Assembly (NCBI GenBank): GCA_937892105.1
Contig: CALAUZ010000230.1
Span: forward strand, 1-7,058
Origin: an uncultured Fretibacterium sp.
GTDB taxonomy: Bacteria > Synergistota > Synergistia > Synergistales > Aminobacteriaceae
Direction of reading: 5' to 3'
Length of the DNA: 7,058 nucleotides
Shown: in pieces, positions 1 through 6,167 of the stretch
Numbering within the stretch: the first letter of the stretch is position 1
How the letters are laid out: every line of letters begins with the position of its first letter
Notes under the pieces: generated by a model
Database searches by the model: none
The model's input: only the letters and a program-made list of their open reading frames with translations
What the model was told of the DNA's origin: nothing
Translations under genes and position numbers: made by a program

Positions 1-2
1 AA

Positions 3-503
3 GTAGTCAAGAAGGACGAACGGGGGCTTTTCCGTATCCTGAAGGAGTTTTTCACCGGTGTAAATGAAGCAAGTCCGCAGCCGACAGTACCAGAAATCGA
101 GAAGTCTGGACGCAAGATTTCCAGCGACAGGCTTGGGAAGCTGAAAAATATACAGGCCATCCTCAATGAGGTGTTGAGCGGGCTTGATGAAAATAAGGAG
201 GATAATGATTTGACCAGTGAGGAAATAACAAAAGCAGTACACGATGCAATAAAACCATTGGACGAGCGTATTGCTAAATTGGAAAGTGTGAACAAAGAAG
301 ACACTGTGCCTAATGAAGCTGAACAGCCGCAACAGCCAGATATAGATGTTGCTGAAGTTGTGAAGAATGCTGTTAATGAAGCAGTTGCACCGCTTAGTGC
401 GAGGCTTGAGAAAGTAGAGAAAGCGCGCGGAGTGTCAAACCGAGTACCAGAAGAAAGCTCGGTAGAGAAAGGCGTAAATGATTTCTGGGGAGGAATATTT
501 TAA
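3..503 (+). CDS. C-terminal end of probable head maturation protease with scaffold-like tail (5' partial)
   Basis: The frame is open from base 3 with no stop until TAA at 501-503, so this is the last 166 residues of a longer protein whose start and catalytic domain lie before the window. The GTG at 171 has no ribosome binding site and is not a credible start. The segment coded by about 105-185 (SGRKISSDRLGKLKNIQAIL) resembles the helical stretch found near the C-terminus of phage prohead proteases of the XkdF type. After it come acidic, Gln/Pro-rich and coiled-coil-like stretches, typical of a scaffold. The gene sits directly before the major capsid gene (TAATG overlap at 501-505), the usual place for a protease/scaffold. 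Expected role: scaffold the prohead, then cleave it and itself during maturation. The protease part is inferred, since no catalytic residue is visible. A standalone scaffold or other capsid-assembly protein is the alternative. Confidence 0.6.
   Translation, partial: VVKKDERGLFRILKEFFTGVNEASPQPTVPEIEKSGRKISSDRLGKLKNIQAILNEVLSGLDENKEDNDLTSEEITKAVHDAIKPLDERIAKLESVNKEDTVPNEAEQPQQPDIDVAEVVKNAVNEAVAPLSARLEKVEKARGVSNRVPEESSVEKGVNDFWGGIF
195..201 (+). promoter_or_regulatory. Strong internal ribosome binding site for the scaffold start
   Basis: AAGGAGG is a full match to the anti-Shine-Dalgarno sequence, inside an open reading frame and 8 bases before an in-frame TTG at 210. The nearby ATG at 205-207 is in another frame and meets TGA two codons later (211-213), so it cannot be the target. 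The site is as strong as any other in the window, which argues that it is used. Confidence 0.6.
210..503 (+). CDS. Putative scaffold protein from an internal in-frame start
   Basis: A perfect AAGGAGG lies at 195-201, and 8 bases later an in-frame TTG at 210-212 could start a 97-residue protein identical to the C-terminus of the larger gene. The product is acidic, with no visible enzymatic motif. It has two related helical stretches, residues 9-25 and 54-70, sharing the pattern A-V-x-x-A-h-x-P-L-x-x-R-h-x-K-h-E (8 of 17 identical). They are joined by a Glu/Gln/Pro-rich linker, and the protein ends in an aromatic tail (DFWGGIF). Scaffolds are typically helical, acidic and touch the capsid through their C-terminal end. 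Phage lambda makes its scaffold Nu3 in the same way from inside protease gene C. Expression from this start is an inference from the ribosome binding site; it has not been shown. Confidence 0.55.
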   Translation: MTSEEITKAVHDAIKPLDERIAKLESVNKEDTVPNEAEQPQQPDIDVAEVVKNAVNEAVAPLSARLEKVEKARGVSNRVPEESSVEKGVNDFWGGIF

Positions 504-1429
504 TGTCCAGCAATAGGCAGATGATGAAGGACGCAATAACGTCCGGCGACACAATAACAGGAACGGGCAAGGGTGGAAGATTAAACCCTCAGCAAGCGAC
601 CAGATTTATCAGCTACATGATAGATAATACGGAGTTCCTGAAGGATACACGCCTTGAAAGAATGTCAGCACCAGAGAAGCAGTTGGACTTCCTGCTAATC
701 GGAAGCCGTTTGATTCGTAAGGCTACTGAAGCATTAGAGCCTGATGAGCTTGCAGGAGTGAACATTACGCGTAAGGAATTGCGCAGTGTAAAAGTCAGAC
801 TTGCAGCAGACATTACTACGGAATTTAGCGAGGATAATATCGAAGGCGAATCCGGCAGTGATAGGATAGCGCGGGAACTTGCCCAGCAGTTCGGGAATGA
901 CCTAGCTGACCTCATGCTGAACGGTGACACAGCAGCAACAGGAACAGATGCCTCATTCCTAACAATAGGGGACGGCATTATCAAGCAGGCCAAGACCAGC
1001 ACGGACACGCACAAGTTTAAGCTGACTGGTACGGACTTCAAGAGTACCATTTTTCCCGGAATGCTTGAGCTTATGCCTAACCAGTTCAAGAGAGACCGCA
1101 GAAATATGCGCTTCTATTGTTCAAGCAGTGTAGCAGACAAATACATCATGAGCCTTGCTGATCGCCAGACAGCGTTAGGAGATGCCATATATACGGGCAG
1201 AGTACCTATGCAGTTCATAGACATACAGCTTTTCCCTGTTGAGTATATGCCAGATGACGTAATTATCTTGACGCACAAGGATAACTTAGTGTCAGGCGTT
1301 CAGCGTGCAATGAAGGTGTACTCAGAGTTCAACAGCCGTAAAGACCTCACAGAATTTACAATGTACATGCGTCTTGATCCAGGCAAGATAGTCTGGGATG
1401 ATGCCCTAGTGGTAGCGTACCCATTCTAG
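503..1429 (+). CDS. Major capsid protein (HK97-fold)
   Basis: This 308-residue protein would form the icosahedral shell of the head. Near the N-terminus, residues 26-43 carry the pattern R-L-N-P-Q-Q-A-x-x-F-x-x-Y-M-x-D-N-T. A similar LNP-QA-F-YM opening is familiar from one group of HK97-fold phage capsids. A long helix at about 119-138 ends in LNGD (139-142), a hallmark of the HK97 spine helix. The C-terminal part is beta-rich and ends in VVAYPF. There is no long N-terminal delta domain, so a separate scaffold is expected, which the preceding gene would supply. ATG at 503 overlaps the upstream stop as TAATG, and a strong GGGGAGGAA at 487-495 lies just before it, fitting the most abundant virion protein. 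The call is firm from sequence pattern and gene order, although no database comparison was possible. Confidence 0.88.
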   Translation: MSSNRQMMKDAITSGDTITGTGKGGRLNPQQATRFISYMIDNTEFLKDTRLERMSAPEKQLDFLLIGSRLIRKATEALEPDELAGVNITRKELRSVKVRLAADITTEFSEDNIEGESGSDRIARELAQQFGNDLADLMLNGDTAATGTDASFLTIGDGIIKQAKTSTDTHKFKLTGTDFKSTIFPGMLELMPNQFKRDRRNMRFYCSSSVADKYIMSLADRQTALGDAIYTGRVPMQFIDIQLFPVEYMPDDVIILTHKDNLVSGVQRAMKVYSEFNSRKDLTEFTMYMRLDPGKIVWDDALVVAYPF

Positions 1430-1431
1430 CC

Positions 1432-1671
1432 ATGCCTGACGAAGTGAAAGAAGTTCAAGCACCGGCACCGAAGCCGAAACCGCCGAAGCCTGAAGAAGCT
1501 GTTGCTCCACAGCCTGAGCCTAAGATCAAGGTCGAGAAGGTGAAGGTAAAGCTGATTGGTGCAGCTAGTTGCAGCTATGAGGGAATAATCCTGAGAAAGA
1601 ATGAGACTGTCGAGCTTGAGGCATCACAAGCAGAACAGTTTATGAAGTCAGGATTATTCGAGAGGCTATGA
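1432..1671 (+). CDS. Small Pro/Lys-rich phage structural protein
   Basis: A 79-residue protein starting two bases after the capsid stop, with no recognisable ribosome binding site, so it probably depends on ribosomes coming off the capsid gene. Residues 1-38 are disordered in appearance, rich in Pro, Lys and Glu (for example PAPKPKPPKP at 11-20). Residues 36-79 look like a small beta domain followed by a short helix, ending in S-G-L-F-E-R-L. Small proteins of this shape are often found between the capsid and head-tail connector genes in PBSX-like phages. They may decorate the capsid or help join head and tail, but no function is established. The C-terminal domain loosely resembles the repeated domain of the gene at 3695. 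Real gene status is supported by the ATGA overlap with the next gene. Confidence 0.7.
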   Translation: MPDEVKEVQAPAPKPKPPKPEEAVAPQPEPKIKVEKVKVKLIGAASCSYEGIILRKNETVELEASQAEQFMKSGLFERL

Positions 1672-2288
1672 GCTATTGCACAGTCGAAGACATTCGTGCT
1701 GAGGGTATCAGCGAGGAAGATTACAGTGATGAACAGCTTGAAGACTTAATTGCGGCTTCATGTGAGTTTATTGACAGAATAACAGGTCAATGGTTCGAAC
1801 TGCGAGCAAAATCTATTCGGCTTGATGGACGTGGAGGACAGATTTTAGTTCTTCCTGTTTTCTTGTTTGAGGCATACTCCGTTAGTGTAAACCGTGAAGA
1901 GATAGACGATTATGTTCTGTATAACCGAATGGAGGATAGAGCATATCCTAAGATATTTCGGTGTGCAGGCTGGCCTCGTGGACGAATGAATATTAGTGTC
2001 TCTGGTCTGTGGGGATATGTTGAAGAGGATGGCTTTACGCCACCTGCTATAAAACGAGCGGCTATGAAGCTGGCACTTTATAACTTCCCTGCACTGAGTG
2101 ATACGGAAGCTCAAGAGGAAAAGAACTTGCGCGGTCTTTTGGTCTCGGAAACAACAGACGGACACAGCTATTCATTATCGAGTGAAGCTGTATCAAGTCT
2201 AAGTTCTGAAGCAATAACAGGAGATACCGAAATTGATAATATACTGAAAAGGTATATGTGCTCACGATTCAGGGCGGCGATAGCATGA
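1668..2288 (+). CDS. Head-tail connector (adaptor) protein
   Basis: A 206-residue protein starting in an ATGA overlap with the previous gene. The N-terminus is helical and acidic, with the pattern T-V-E-D-I-R-A-E-G (5-13) and D-E-Q-L-E-D-L-I-A-A-S (21-31). A beta-rich middle includes GLWGY (113-117), then comes the helix P-P-A-I-K-R-A-A-M-K-L-A (125-136). Near the C-terminus, T-T-D-G-H-S-Y-S (162-169) is followed by T-G-D-T-E-I-D-N-I-L-K-R-Y (184-196). This order of helix bundle, beta insert and closing 'GD-x-E-I-D-x-I-L-x-x-Y' helix is typical of gp6/YqbG-like adaptor proteins, which form a ring under the portal and start the neck. The position after the capsid gene fits. The family is recognised by pattern only. 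Confidence 0.72.
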   Translation: MSYCTVEDIRAEGISEEDYSDEQLEDLIAASCEFIDRITGQWFELRAKSIRLDGRGGQILVLPVFLFEAYSVSVNREEIDDYVLYNRMEDRAYPKIFRCAGWPRGRMNISVSGLWGYVEEDGFTPPAIKRAAMKLALYNFPALSDTEAQEEKNLRGLLVSETTDGHSYSLSSEAVSSLSSEAITGDTEIDNILKRYMCSRFRAAIA

Positions 2289-2647
2289 GGCCGAAAGTTA
2301 TTCACTCTATAAAGGTGATACTTCTTCACCGTCAAGAGACAGAAACAGACCCTGAGTTCGGGGCAACTGGAAGAATAGAATGGTTTGACCCTGTGGAGCT
2401 TTACGGCCAAGTAAGGTATGAGAGGTTCGAGCAGCTTACGCCTGTTGGTGATGGCAGTGATCCTGTGAATGACGGACACATTGTATTCTATGCTGATGAT
2501 TGGCAAAAGTCTGGCGGAACTATAGGCGATGAACTAGAGCTTGAGGACAGCTCGCGTCTGATAGTAATAGAAGTCAGGCCGATGGTGCATTATCACGGCA
2601 AGCATTATCACGTACACGTATACTTTTCAAGGAAGCGGACAAGATGA
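2285..2647 (+). CDS. Small neck protein, probable head closure (stopper) type
   Basis: The 120-residue product is read from ATG 2285, which forms an ATGA overlap with the connector stop. The in-frame GTG at 2258 would add nine residues but lies well inside the upstream gene and breaks the junction pattern of the operon. The protein looks mostly beta-stranded, with V-E-L-Y-G-Q-V-R-Y-E-R-F (37-48) and a loop G-D-G-S-D-P-V-N-D-G (55-64). Its size and place between connector and tail-completion genes match XkdH-like or SPP1 gp16-like proteins that close the head channel. A striking cluster of alternating histidines (102, 104, 107, 109, 111) occurs near the C-terminus. The exact function is inferred from gene order. 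Confidence 0.55.
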   Translation: MRPKVIHSIKVILLHRQETETDPEFGATGRIEWFDPVELYGQVRYERFEQLTPVGDGSDPVNDGHIVFYADDWQKSGGTIGDELELEDSSRLIVIEVRPMVHYHGKHYHVHVYFSRKRTR

Positions 2648-3159
2648 GTGAACTATCGGGAGATTGGGGTAGGTTAGAACGTATTCTAAATCCTCAACGG
2701 CTAGCAGCAGGGGTAAAACAGGCAGCGGATAAGGTCGGGAATTATGGTTCCAGCGAAGTCAAGAAAGGCGTAGTAAGCGGAGCACCGGGTGGTCAGAAGT
2801 TTGTCCCTAATAGTTCGCTGACGATAGCACGCAAAGGTTCAAGCAAGCCTTTGATTGATAAAGGTGATTTAGTAGGGAGCATAACCTATCAGGTAATAGA
2901 TGCGAACAGTGTATTTGTTGGTGTGAAGAAAGGCAGCGAGGCAAACATAGCAGCGGTTCATGAGTTCGGCTGCACAATCAGAGTAACGCCTAAGATGAGG
3001 GCATATCTTCACTATCAAGGAGTTCATCTGAAAGCCTCGACACAGTACATAGTGATACCGCCGCGACCATTCTTGAGACCGGTGCTTCATGGCGAAGAGT
3101 TCAGAGCTGGCGTTGCTGAGATATACATTCAGGCAATAGAGAGGATGTTTCATGCATGA
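2644..3159 (+). CDS. Tail completion protein (phage virion morphogenesis / HK97 gp10-like)
   Basis: The 171-residue product carries the hallmark motifs of this family in order: K-P-L-I-D-K-G-D-L-V-G-S-I (68-80), A-V-H-E-F-G (104-109), T-P-K-M-R-A-Y-L (115-122) and I-P-P-R-P-F-L-R-P (138-146). These are shared by P2 gpS-like and Mu gpG-like virion morphogenesis proteins and HK97 gp10-like proteins. They are needed to complete the tail or the head-tail joint. An AAGGA at 2629-2633 precedes the ATG by 10 bases, and the ATG overlaps the previous stop as ATGA. The N-terminal 60 residues are helical and then Gly/Ser-rich. This is one of the firmer calls in the window. Confidence 0.82.
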   Translation: MSELSGDWGRLERILNPQRLAAGVKQAADKVGNYGSSEVKKGVVSGAPGGQKFVPNSSLTIARKGSSKPLIDKGDLVGSITYQVIDANSVFVGVKKGSEANIAAVHEFGCTIRVTPKMRAYLHYQGVHLKASTQYIVIPPRPFLRPVLHGEEFRAGVAEIYIQAIERMFHA

Positions 3160-3698
3160 TTGAGGAAACAACACGTGCACTGATAAGACTTTTCCGTGAA
3201 CAAATTGAAGAAAATACCGTACTGAGCGCAGGGAGCATCGTTGAGATAGCGAAGCTCCCTGTAATTGTGTTGAATGGCCCTACACTCACCGAGAAGAAGA
3301 GGTTGATGCGTGATCCTGAACGAATTACCGTGATTGATGAGGAAGCAGGCCAAGCCATACGGGAGATACCGCCTCGATGGTATGACTTGCGATTTGACGT
3401 GAATATTTCGTGTGAGAGCAATCTTGCGCTAGTCAAGGTTATAGAGAAATGCAGCAGAGTTAATCAGGGTTATACGCTACTGACAGCTAAGAATGATGAG
3501 CGCGAACGTCAATATGTGTGGAGATGGGAGGCACCGCCGCAAGTTAGCACAACCCCTAACATTTCACAGGTAGCGCAAGGCCGCGCTGGAATCATTGTGT
3601 ATGACGTTGAAGTGTACAGTGAGATACGAGAAGTCTGGCCATTAATTCAGAAGGTCAGCGTAGAAATAGATAAAGACAGAATAGAGGTGCAGCAATGA
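3156..3698 (+). CDS. Probable tail terminator protein
   Basis: A 180-residue protein starting in an ATGA overlap, with AGAGGA at 3140-3145 as ribosome binding site. It opens with an amphipathic helix (2-20). A conserved-looking core follows: P-P-R-W-Y-D-L-R-F-D-V (72-82), a helix with V-I-E-K-C-S-R (95-101), Y-V-W-R-W-E (120-125) and I-I-V-Y-D-V-E-V-Y-S (146-155). The helix-strand pattern and the slot between the completion protein and the tail sheath match tail terminators, which cap the head-proximal end of the tube and sheath and then bind the neck. I do not recognise a named family with certainty. Another neck component remains possible. Confidence 0.5.
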   Translation: MIEETTRALIRLFREQIEENTVLSAGSIVEIAKLPVIVLNGPTLTEKKRLMRDPERITVIDEEAGQAIREIPPRWYDLRFDVNISCESNLALVKVIEKCSRVNQGYTLLTAKNDERERQYVWRWEAPPQVSTTPNISQVAQGRAGIIVYDVEVYSEIREVWPLIQKVSVEIDKDRIEVQQ

Positions 3699-4132
3699 AA
3701 GAATGCTTAATCAAGAATTTAAGCGACGGACCTAGAGATTATCCGCTGGCAGACGGCAGCAGCGTATATCTGGGTTCTAAAAGCCGCTCTACTGGTATTG
3801 CGAAGATTAACGCAAATAATATCAGTGAGGCTTTAAGGCTTGCAGAGAACAAAGGCCTTATAGCAATAGAGAAGATTCATGTTGATGGAGAAACCTTTGA
3901 TGATGAAGAAATCTCTTATGGTGAGGCTAAAGAGTATTTAGTCAGAAATTTATGCGACGGGCCTTGCGATTATCCTATGGCAGACGGCAGCAGCATATAT
4001 CTTGGGTCTAAGGGCAGTTCAACTGAAACAGCTCAAGTTAGTGCGGATAAGATCAGCGAGGCTTTGAAACTTGCTGTGAGCAAAGGGCTTGTCTCGATAG
4101 AGGAAATCCCTGAAGAGGATGGTGCTGCATAA
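3695..4132 (+). CDS. Tandem-duplicated small-domain protein before the tail sheath
   Basis: A 145-residue protein made of two copies of one domain, residues 4-61 and 81-138, offset by exactly 77 residues with 36 of 58 positions identical. Each copy begins N-L-x-D-G-P-x-D-Y-P, continues A-D-G-S-S-x-Y-L-G-S-K and closes with I-S-E-A-L-x-L-A-x-x-K-G-L. This suggests a small beta domain followed by a helix. An acidic linker (62-80) joins the copies, and the tail is acidic. The start has GAGGTG at 3684-3689 and an ATGA overlap; the end overlaps the sheath start as TAATG. Small single-domain proteins just before sheath genes are common in contractile phages, and their function is unclear. A structural or assembly role at the tail is inferred from position only. 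Confidence 0.7.
   Translation: MKECLIKNLSDGPRDYPLADGSSVYLGSKSRSTGIAKINANNISEALRLAENKGLIAIEKIHVDGETFDDEEISYGEAKEYLVRNLCDGPCDYPMADGSSIYLGSKGSSTETAQVSADKISEALKLAVSKGLVSIEEIPEEDGAA
3704..3877 (+). repeat. Tandem domain repeat, copy 1
   Basis: This stretch codes for residues 4-61 of the protein at 3695 and matches copy 2, which lies 231 bases downstream, in the same frame. A perfect shared block of 15 bases (gcagacggcagcagc) starts at 3749 here and at 3980 in copy 2. Codons elsewhere have drifted, so the duplication is not recent. Confidence 0.85.
3935..4108 (+). repeat. Tandem domain repeat, copy 2
   Basis: This stretch codes for residues 81-138 of the same protein. Compared with copy 1 it has two cysteines, in the pattern L-C-D-G-P-C-D, where copy 1 has Ser and Arg (L-S-D-G-P-R-D). 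Most other changes are conservative, such as V to I, K to R and L to M, suggesting that both copies stay under selection. Confidence 0.85.
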
Positions 4133-5685
4133 TGGGCTTAGGATTACCACGTGAAATAGTTACGGAGACTGATTTAAGCTATTACGTAGATACGATGCTG
4201 AAAGGCATATCATGCGTAATAGGTATCACAGAAAAAGGGCCGATAGGTACGCCTCAGTTAATCAGTTCTGAGATGCAGTATGAGCGTGTATTCGGCGGTG
4301 AACTAAGAACTTCGGATTTTCCGATGCTTGTGAAGCGTGCCTTGAGCTACGGTGCTGTGCTATGGGTATCTAGAGCAGCGCATTATGAGGATATTACGAA
4401 AAAGAACACTTTGACTGCCAAGAGTGCGTCTGTAAATGTGCCGAACAACGCAGAAACTCCTGCAAATACCCTGAAGATAAAAGCAAGTTCGCCGGGCATA
4501 TGGGGCAATAATCTTCAGGTGAAAATCACGGAAAACAGCATTGATCCTGATACGTTGTTCAACATCAGCGTTATTGAAGACGGCGACGAAGTTGAGAGTC
4601 TGGAAGATATGTCCATGAGCGAGAGCAGCGAGAAATACATCGAGAACTCTGGCAGCTCGTATCTTGAAATAGAGATAACAGGAACAGGATTGCCTAAAGC
4701 AGGAACTTATACGTTGACAGGCGGCGACGACGGCGGCGACATAACCGACGCAGACTATATAGGCAGTGCTGCGAACACGACAGGTATACATGTGTTCGAT
4801 GACATAACAGACGCTTTGCAGTTAGCCGTACCCGGAGTATCTTCACCAGCAGTAATAACGGCAGGACTTGCATATTGTGAGAATCGTGGAGATTTACTCT
4901 TCGTTACCGAAACGCCGTTTGACCTGACACCGCAGGAAGCAGTGGATTTCAGGCTTGGTAGCGGGGCATATACACACGCAACGTTCGTTAGCAGTTACGG
5001 AGCTATGTATTACCCGAAGCTGAAAATTTATGACGTTGCCAGACAGAAGGAACGCTACATCTCGCCTATAGGTGATGTTCTCGGAGTAATGGCAATCAAC
5101 GACTACACGGCAAACGAGAGTTATGTTCCGGCAGGTACAAGGCGCGGGCGTGTCTTAAATGCACTCGGTGTTGACGTTAATGTTGGAGGCAAAGGCAGAC
5201 TTGGTGAGGGTAATTATCTCTGTGATAATCAGGTTAATCCTGTATGCCTTTTCTACGATACAGGCAGTGTAGTTTGGGGAGCACAGACATTGCAGAGGCA
5301 GGCCAGTCTTTTACGTGAAGTGAATGTGCGCCGAATGCTGCTAGTTGTGAAGAAAACAGTAGCAGCTTATGCAAGAGCATATATTCATCAGCCTAATGAC
5401 CCACAAACATGGCGCGAGTTCTATAGAGGACTTGATCCTAAATTCCGTGAATGGCAGTCTCAGAGATGGTTCTATGATTACAGAATATTCTGCGACCAAA
5501 ACGCGAACAGCCTTGATGAGGCGAAGCTGAATACTACCGAAAGTGTACAGCGCGGCGAGTTCAAATGCCAGATATTCATAAAGCCGATGGTAGGCATAAA
5601 ATGGGTAATGGTGAACGCGGCGATAACCCGTCTTGACGCGAATTTTGATGAGAGCCTTACAGAGGTTCTTGGTGTTGCTGCTTAG
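4132..5685 (+). CDS. Contractile tail sheath protein
   Basis: The 517-residue product would form the sheath that contracts to drive the tube into the cell. The N-terminal domain shows V-I-G-I-T-E-K-G-P-I-G-T-P (29-41) and E-R-V-F-G-G (51-56). S-P-G-I-W-G-N-N-L-Q-V (120-130) opens the variable outer domain. L-T-G-G-D-D-G (195-201) followed by A-D-Y-I-G (207-211) is typical of sheaths. The C-terminal part has S-P-I-G-D-V-L-G-V (311-319), W-G-A-Q-T-L (382-387), N-V-R-R-M (398-402), Q-P-N-D-P-Q-T-W (420-427) and a final strand around I-K-W-V-M-V (489-494), which matches the conserved sheath core. The start overlaps the previous stop (TAATG). The nearest GAAGAGGA (4112-4119) is about 12 bases away, so translation may depend on coupling. 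Length is normal for sheaths. Confidence 0.95.
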   Translation: MGLGLPREIVTETDLSYYVDTMLKGISCVIGITEKGPIGTPQLISSEMQYERVFGGELRTSDFPMLVKRALSYGAVLWVSRAAHYEDITKKNTLTAKSASVNVPNNAETPANTLKIKASSPGIWGNNLQVKITENSIDPDTLFNISVIEDGDEVESLEDMSMSESSEKYIENSGSSYLEIEITGTGLPKAGTYTLTGGDDGGDITDADYIGSAANTTGIHVFDDITDALQLAVPGVSSPAVITAGLAYCENRGDLLFVTETPFDLTPQEAVDFRLGSGAYTHATFVSSYGAMYYPKLKIYDVARQKERYISPIGDVLGVMAINDYTANESYVPAGTRRGRVLNALGVDVNVGGKGRLGEGNYLCDNQVNPVCLFYDTGSVVWGAQTLQRQASLLREVNVRRMLLVVKKTVAAYARAYIHQPNDPQTWREFYRGLDPKFREWQSQRWFYDYRIFCDQNANSLDEAKLNTTESVQRGEFKCQIFIKPMVGIKWVMVNAAITRLDANFDESLTEVLGVAA

Positions 5686-5696
5686 GAGGTATAACG

Positions 5697-6167
5697 ATGG
5701 GACTACTACCGAAATTTCCCGGAAATCCGCGTCAGGGCTGGCAGTGGCAAGTTCTAGTAAATGGATTTGAAGCTGCTGTTTTCCAGAAGGTCACGATACC
5801 TGAGCCGGAAATTGAGATTGATGAGTTCAATTCAGGCGGAAGTGTTCGCTCAGAAAAATTTGCCGGGCGCATTAAGTTTGGAGATTGCACTCTGGAAAAA
5901 GGCATGTTCGCGGACAGAACGGACAGAGCAGCATGGGACTGGCTGACTACTGCTGTCAATACGAAGACAGGTGATCAAGGTGCTCCTGTAAACTATAAGA
6001 GAGACGTAGAAATTCGTCATGTTAATCGTGTAGGTGTACCTATTCAGACATGGCTGCTCAAAGGAGCGTTCTGCTCAAAGATAAGCTGGTCAGACGGTGA
6101 GGGTGAAAGTTCCGAACATATGGTTGAAACTCTCACGCTGACGGTTGAAGACGTAGAGGTGCTGTAA
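5697..6167 (+). CDS. Tail tube protein (T4 gp19-like)
   Basis: A 156-residue protein that would stack in rings to form the inner tail tube. The opening Q-W-Q-V-L-V-N-G-F-E (16-25), F-Q-K-V-T-I-P-E-P (29-37) and the stretch E-K-F-A-G-R-I-K-F-G (53-62) resemble the conserved phage tail region family related to T4 gp19. So do W-D-W-L (80-83) and the final strand E-T-L-T-L-T-V-E-D (144-152). Its position directly after the sheath and its length of about 150 residues are standard for tube proteins. The start has a perfect AGGAGGT at 5684-5690, six bases before ATG and overlapping the sheath stop, consistent with high expression. The stop overlaps the next start as TAATG. Confidence 0.92.
   Translation: MGLLPKFPGNPRQGWQWQVLVNGFEAAVFQKVTIPEPEIEIDEFNSGGSVRSEKFAGRIKFGDCTLEKGMFADRTDRAAWDWLTTAVNTKTGDQGAPVNYKRDVEIRHVNRVGVPIQTWLLKGAFCSKISWSDGEGESSEHMVETLTLTVEDVEVL

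Noticed and set aside
171..173. GTG as the start of a 110-residue protein
   Set aside because: The frame is open upstream to base 3, and no ribosome binding site precedes the GTG. The credible internal start is the TTG at 210.
613..1089. 158-residue open frame on the - strand inside the capsid gene
   Set aside because: It is fully antisense to a confident capsid gene, Ser-rich and low in complexity, with no operon context; a shadow frame.
2258..2284. GTG at 2258 as start of the neck protein
   Set aside because: It would overlap the connector gene by 31 bases, while ATG 2285 gives the ATGA junction seen throughout the operon.
1845..2506. Overlapping - strand open frames across the connector and neck genes
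   Set aside because: They overlap each other and two supported + strand genes, and look like random translations of antisense sequence.
4360..4791. 143-residue - strand open frame inside the sheath gene
   Set aside because: Antisense to the conserved sheath, with no ribosome binding site or recognisable protein pattern seen.
5761..5946. 61-residue + strand open frame inside the tube gene
   Set aside because: Alternate-frame shadow of the tube gene, Arg/Ser-rich, with no conserved features.
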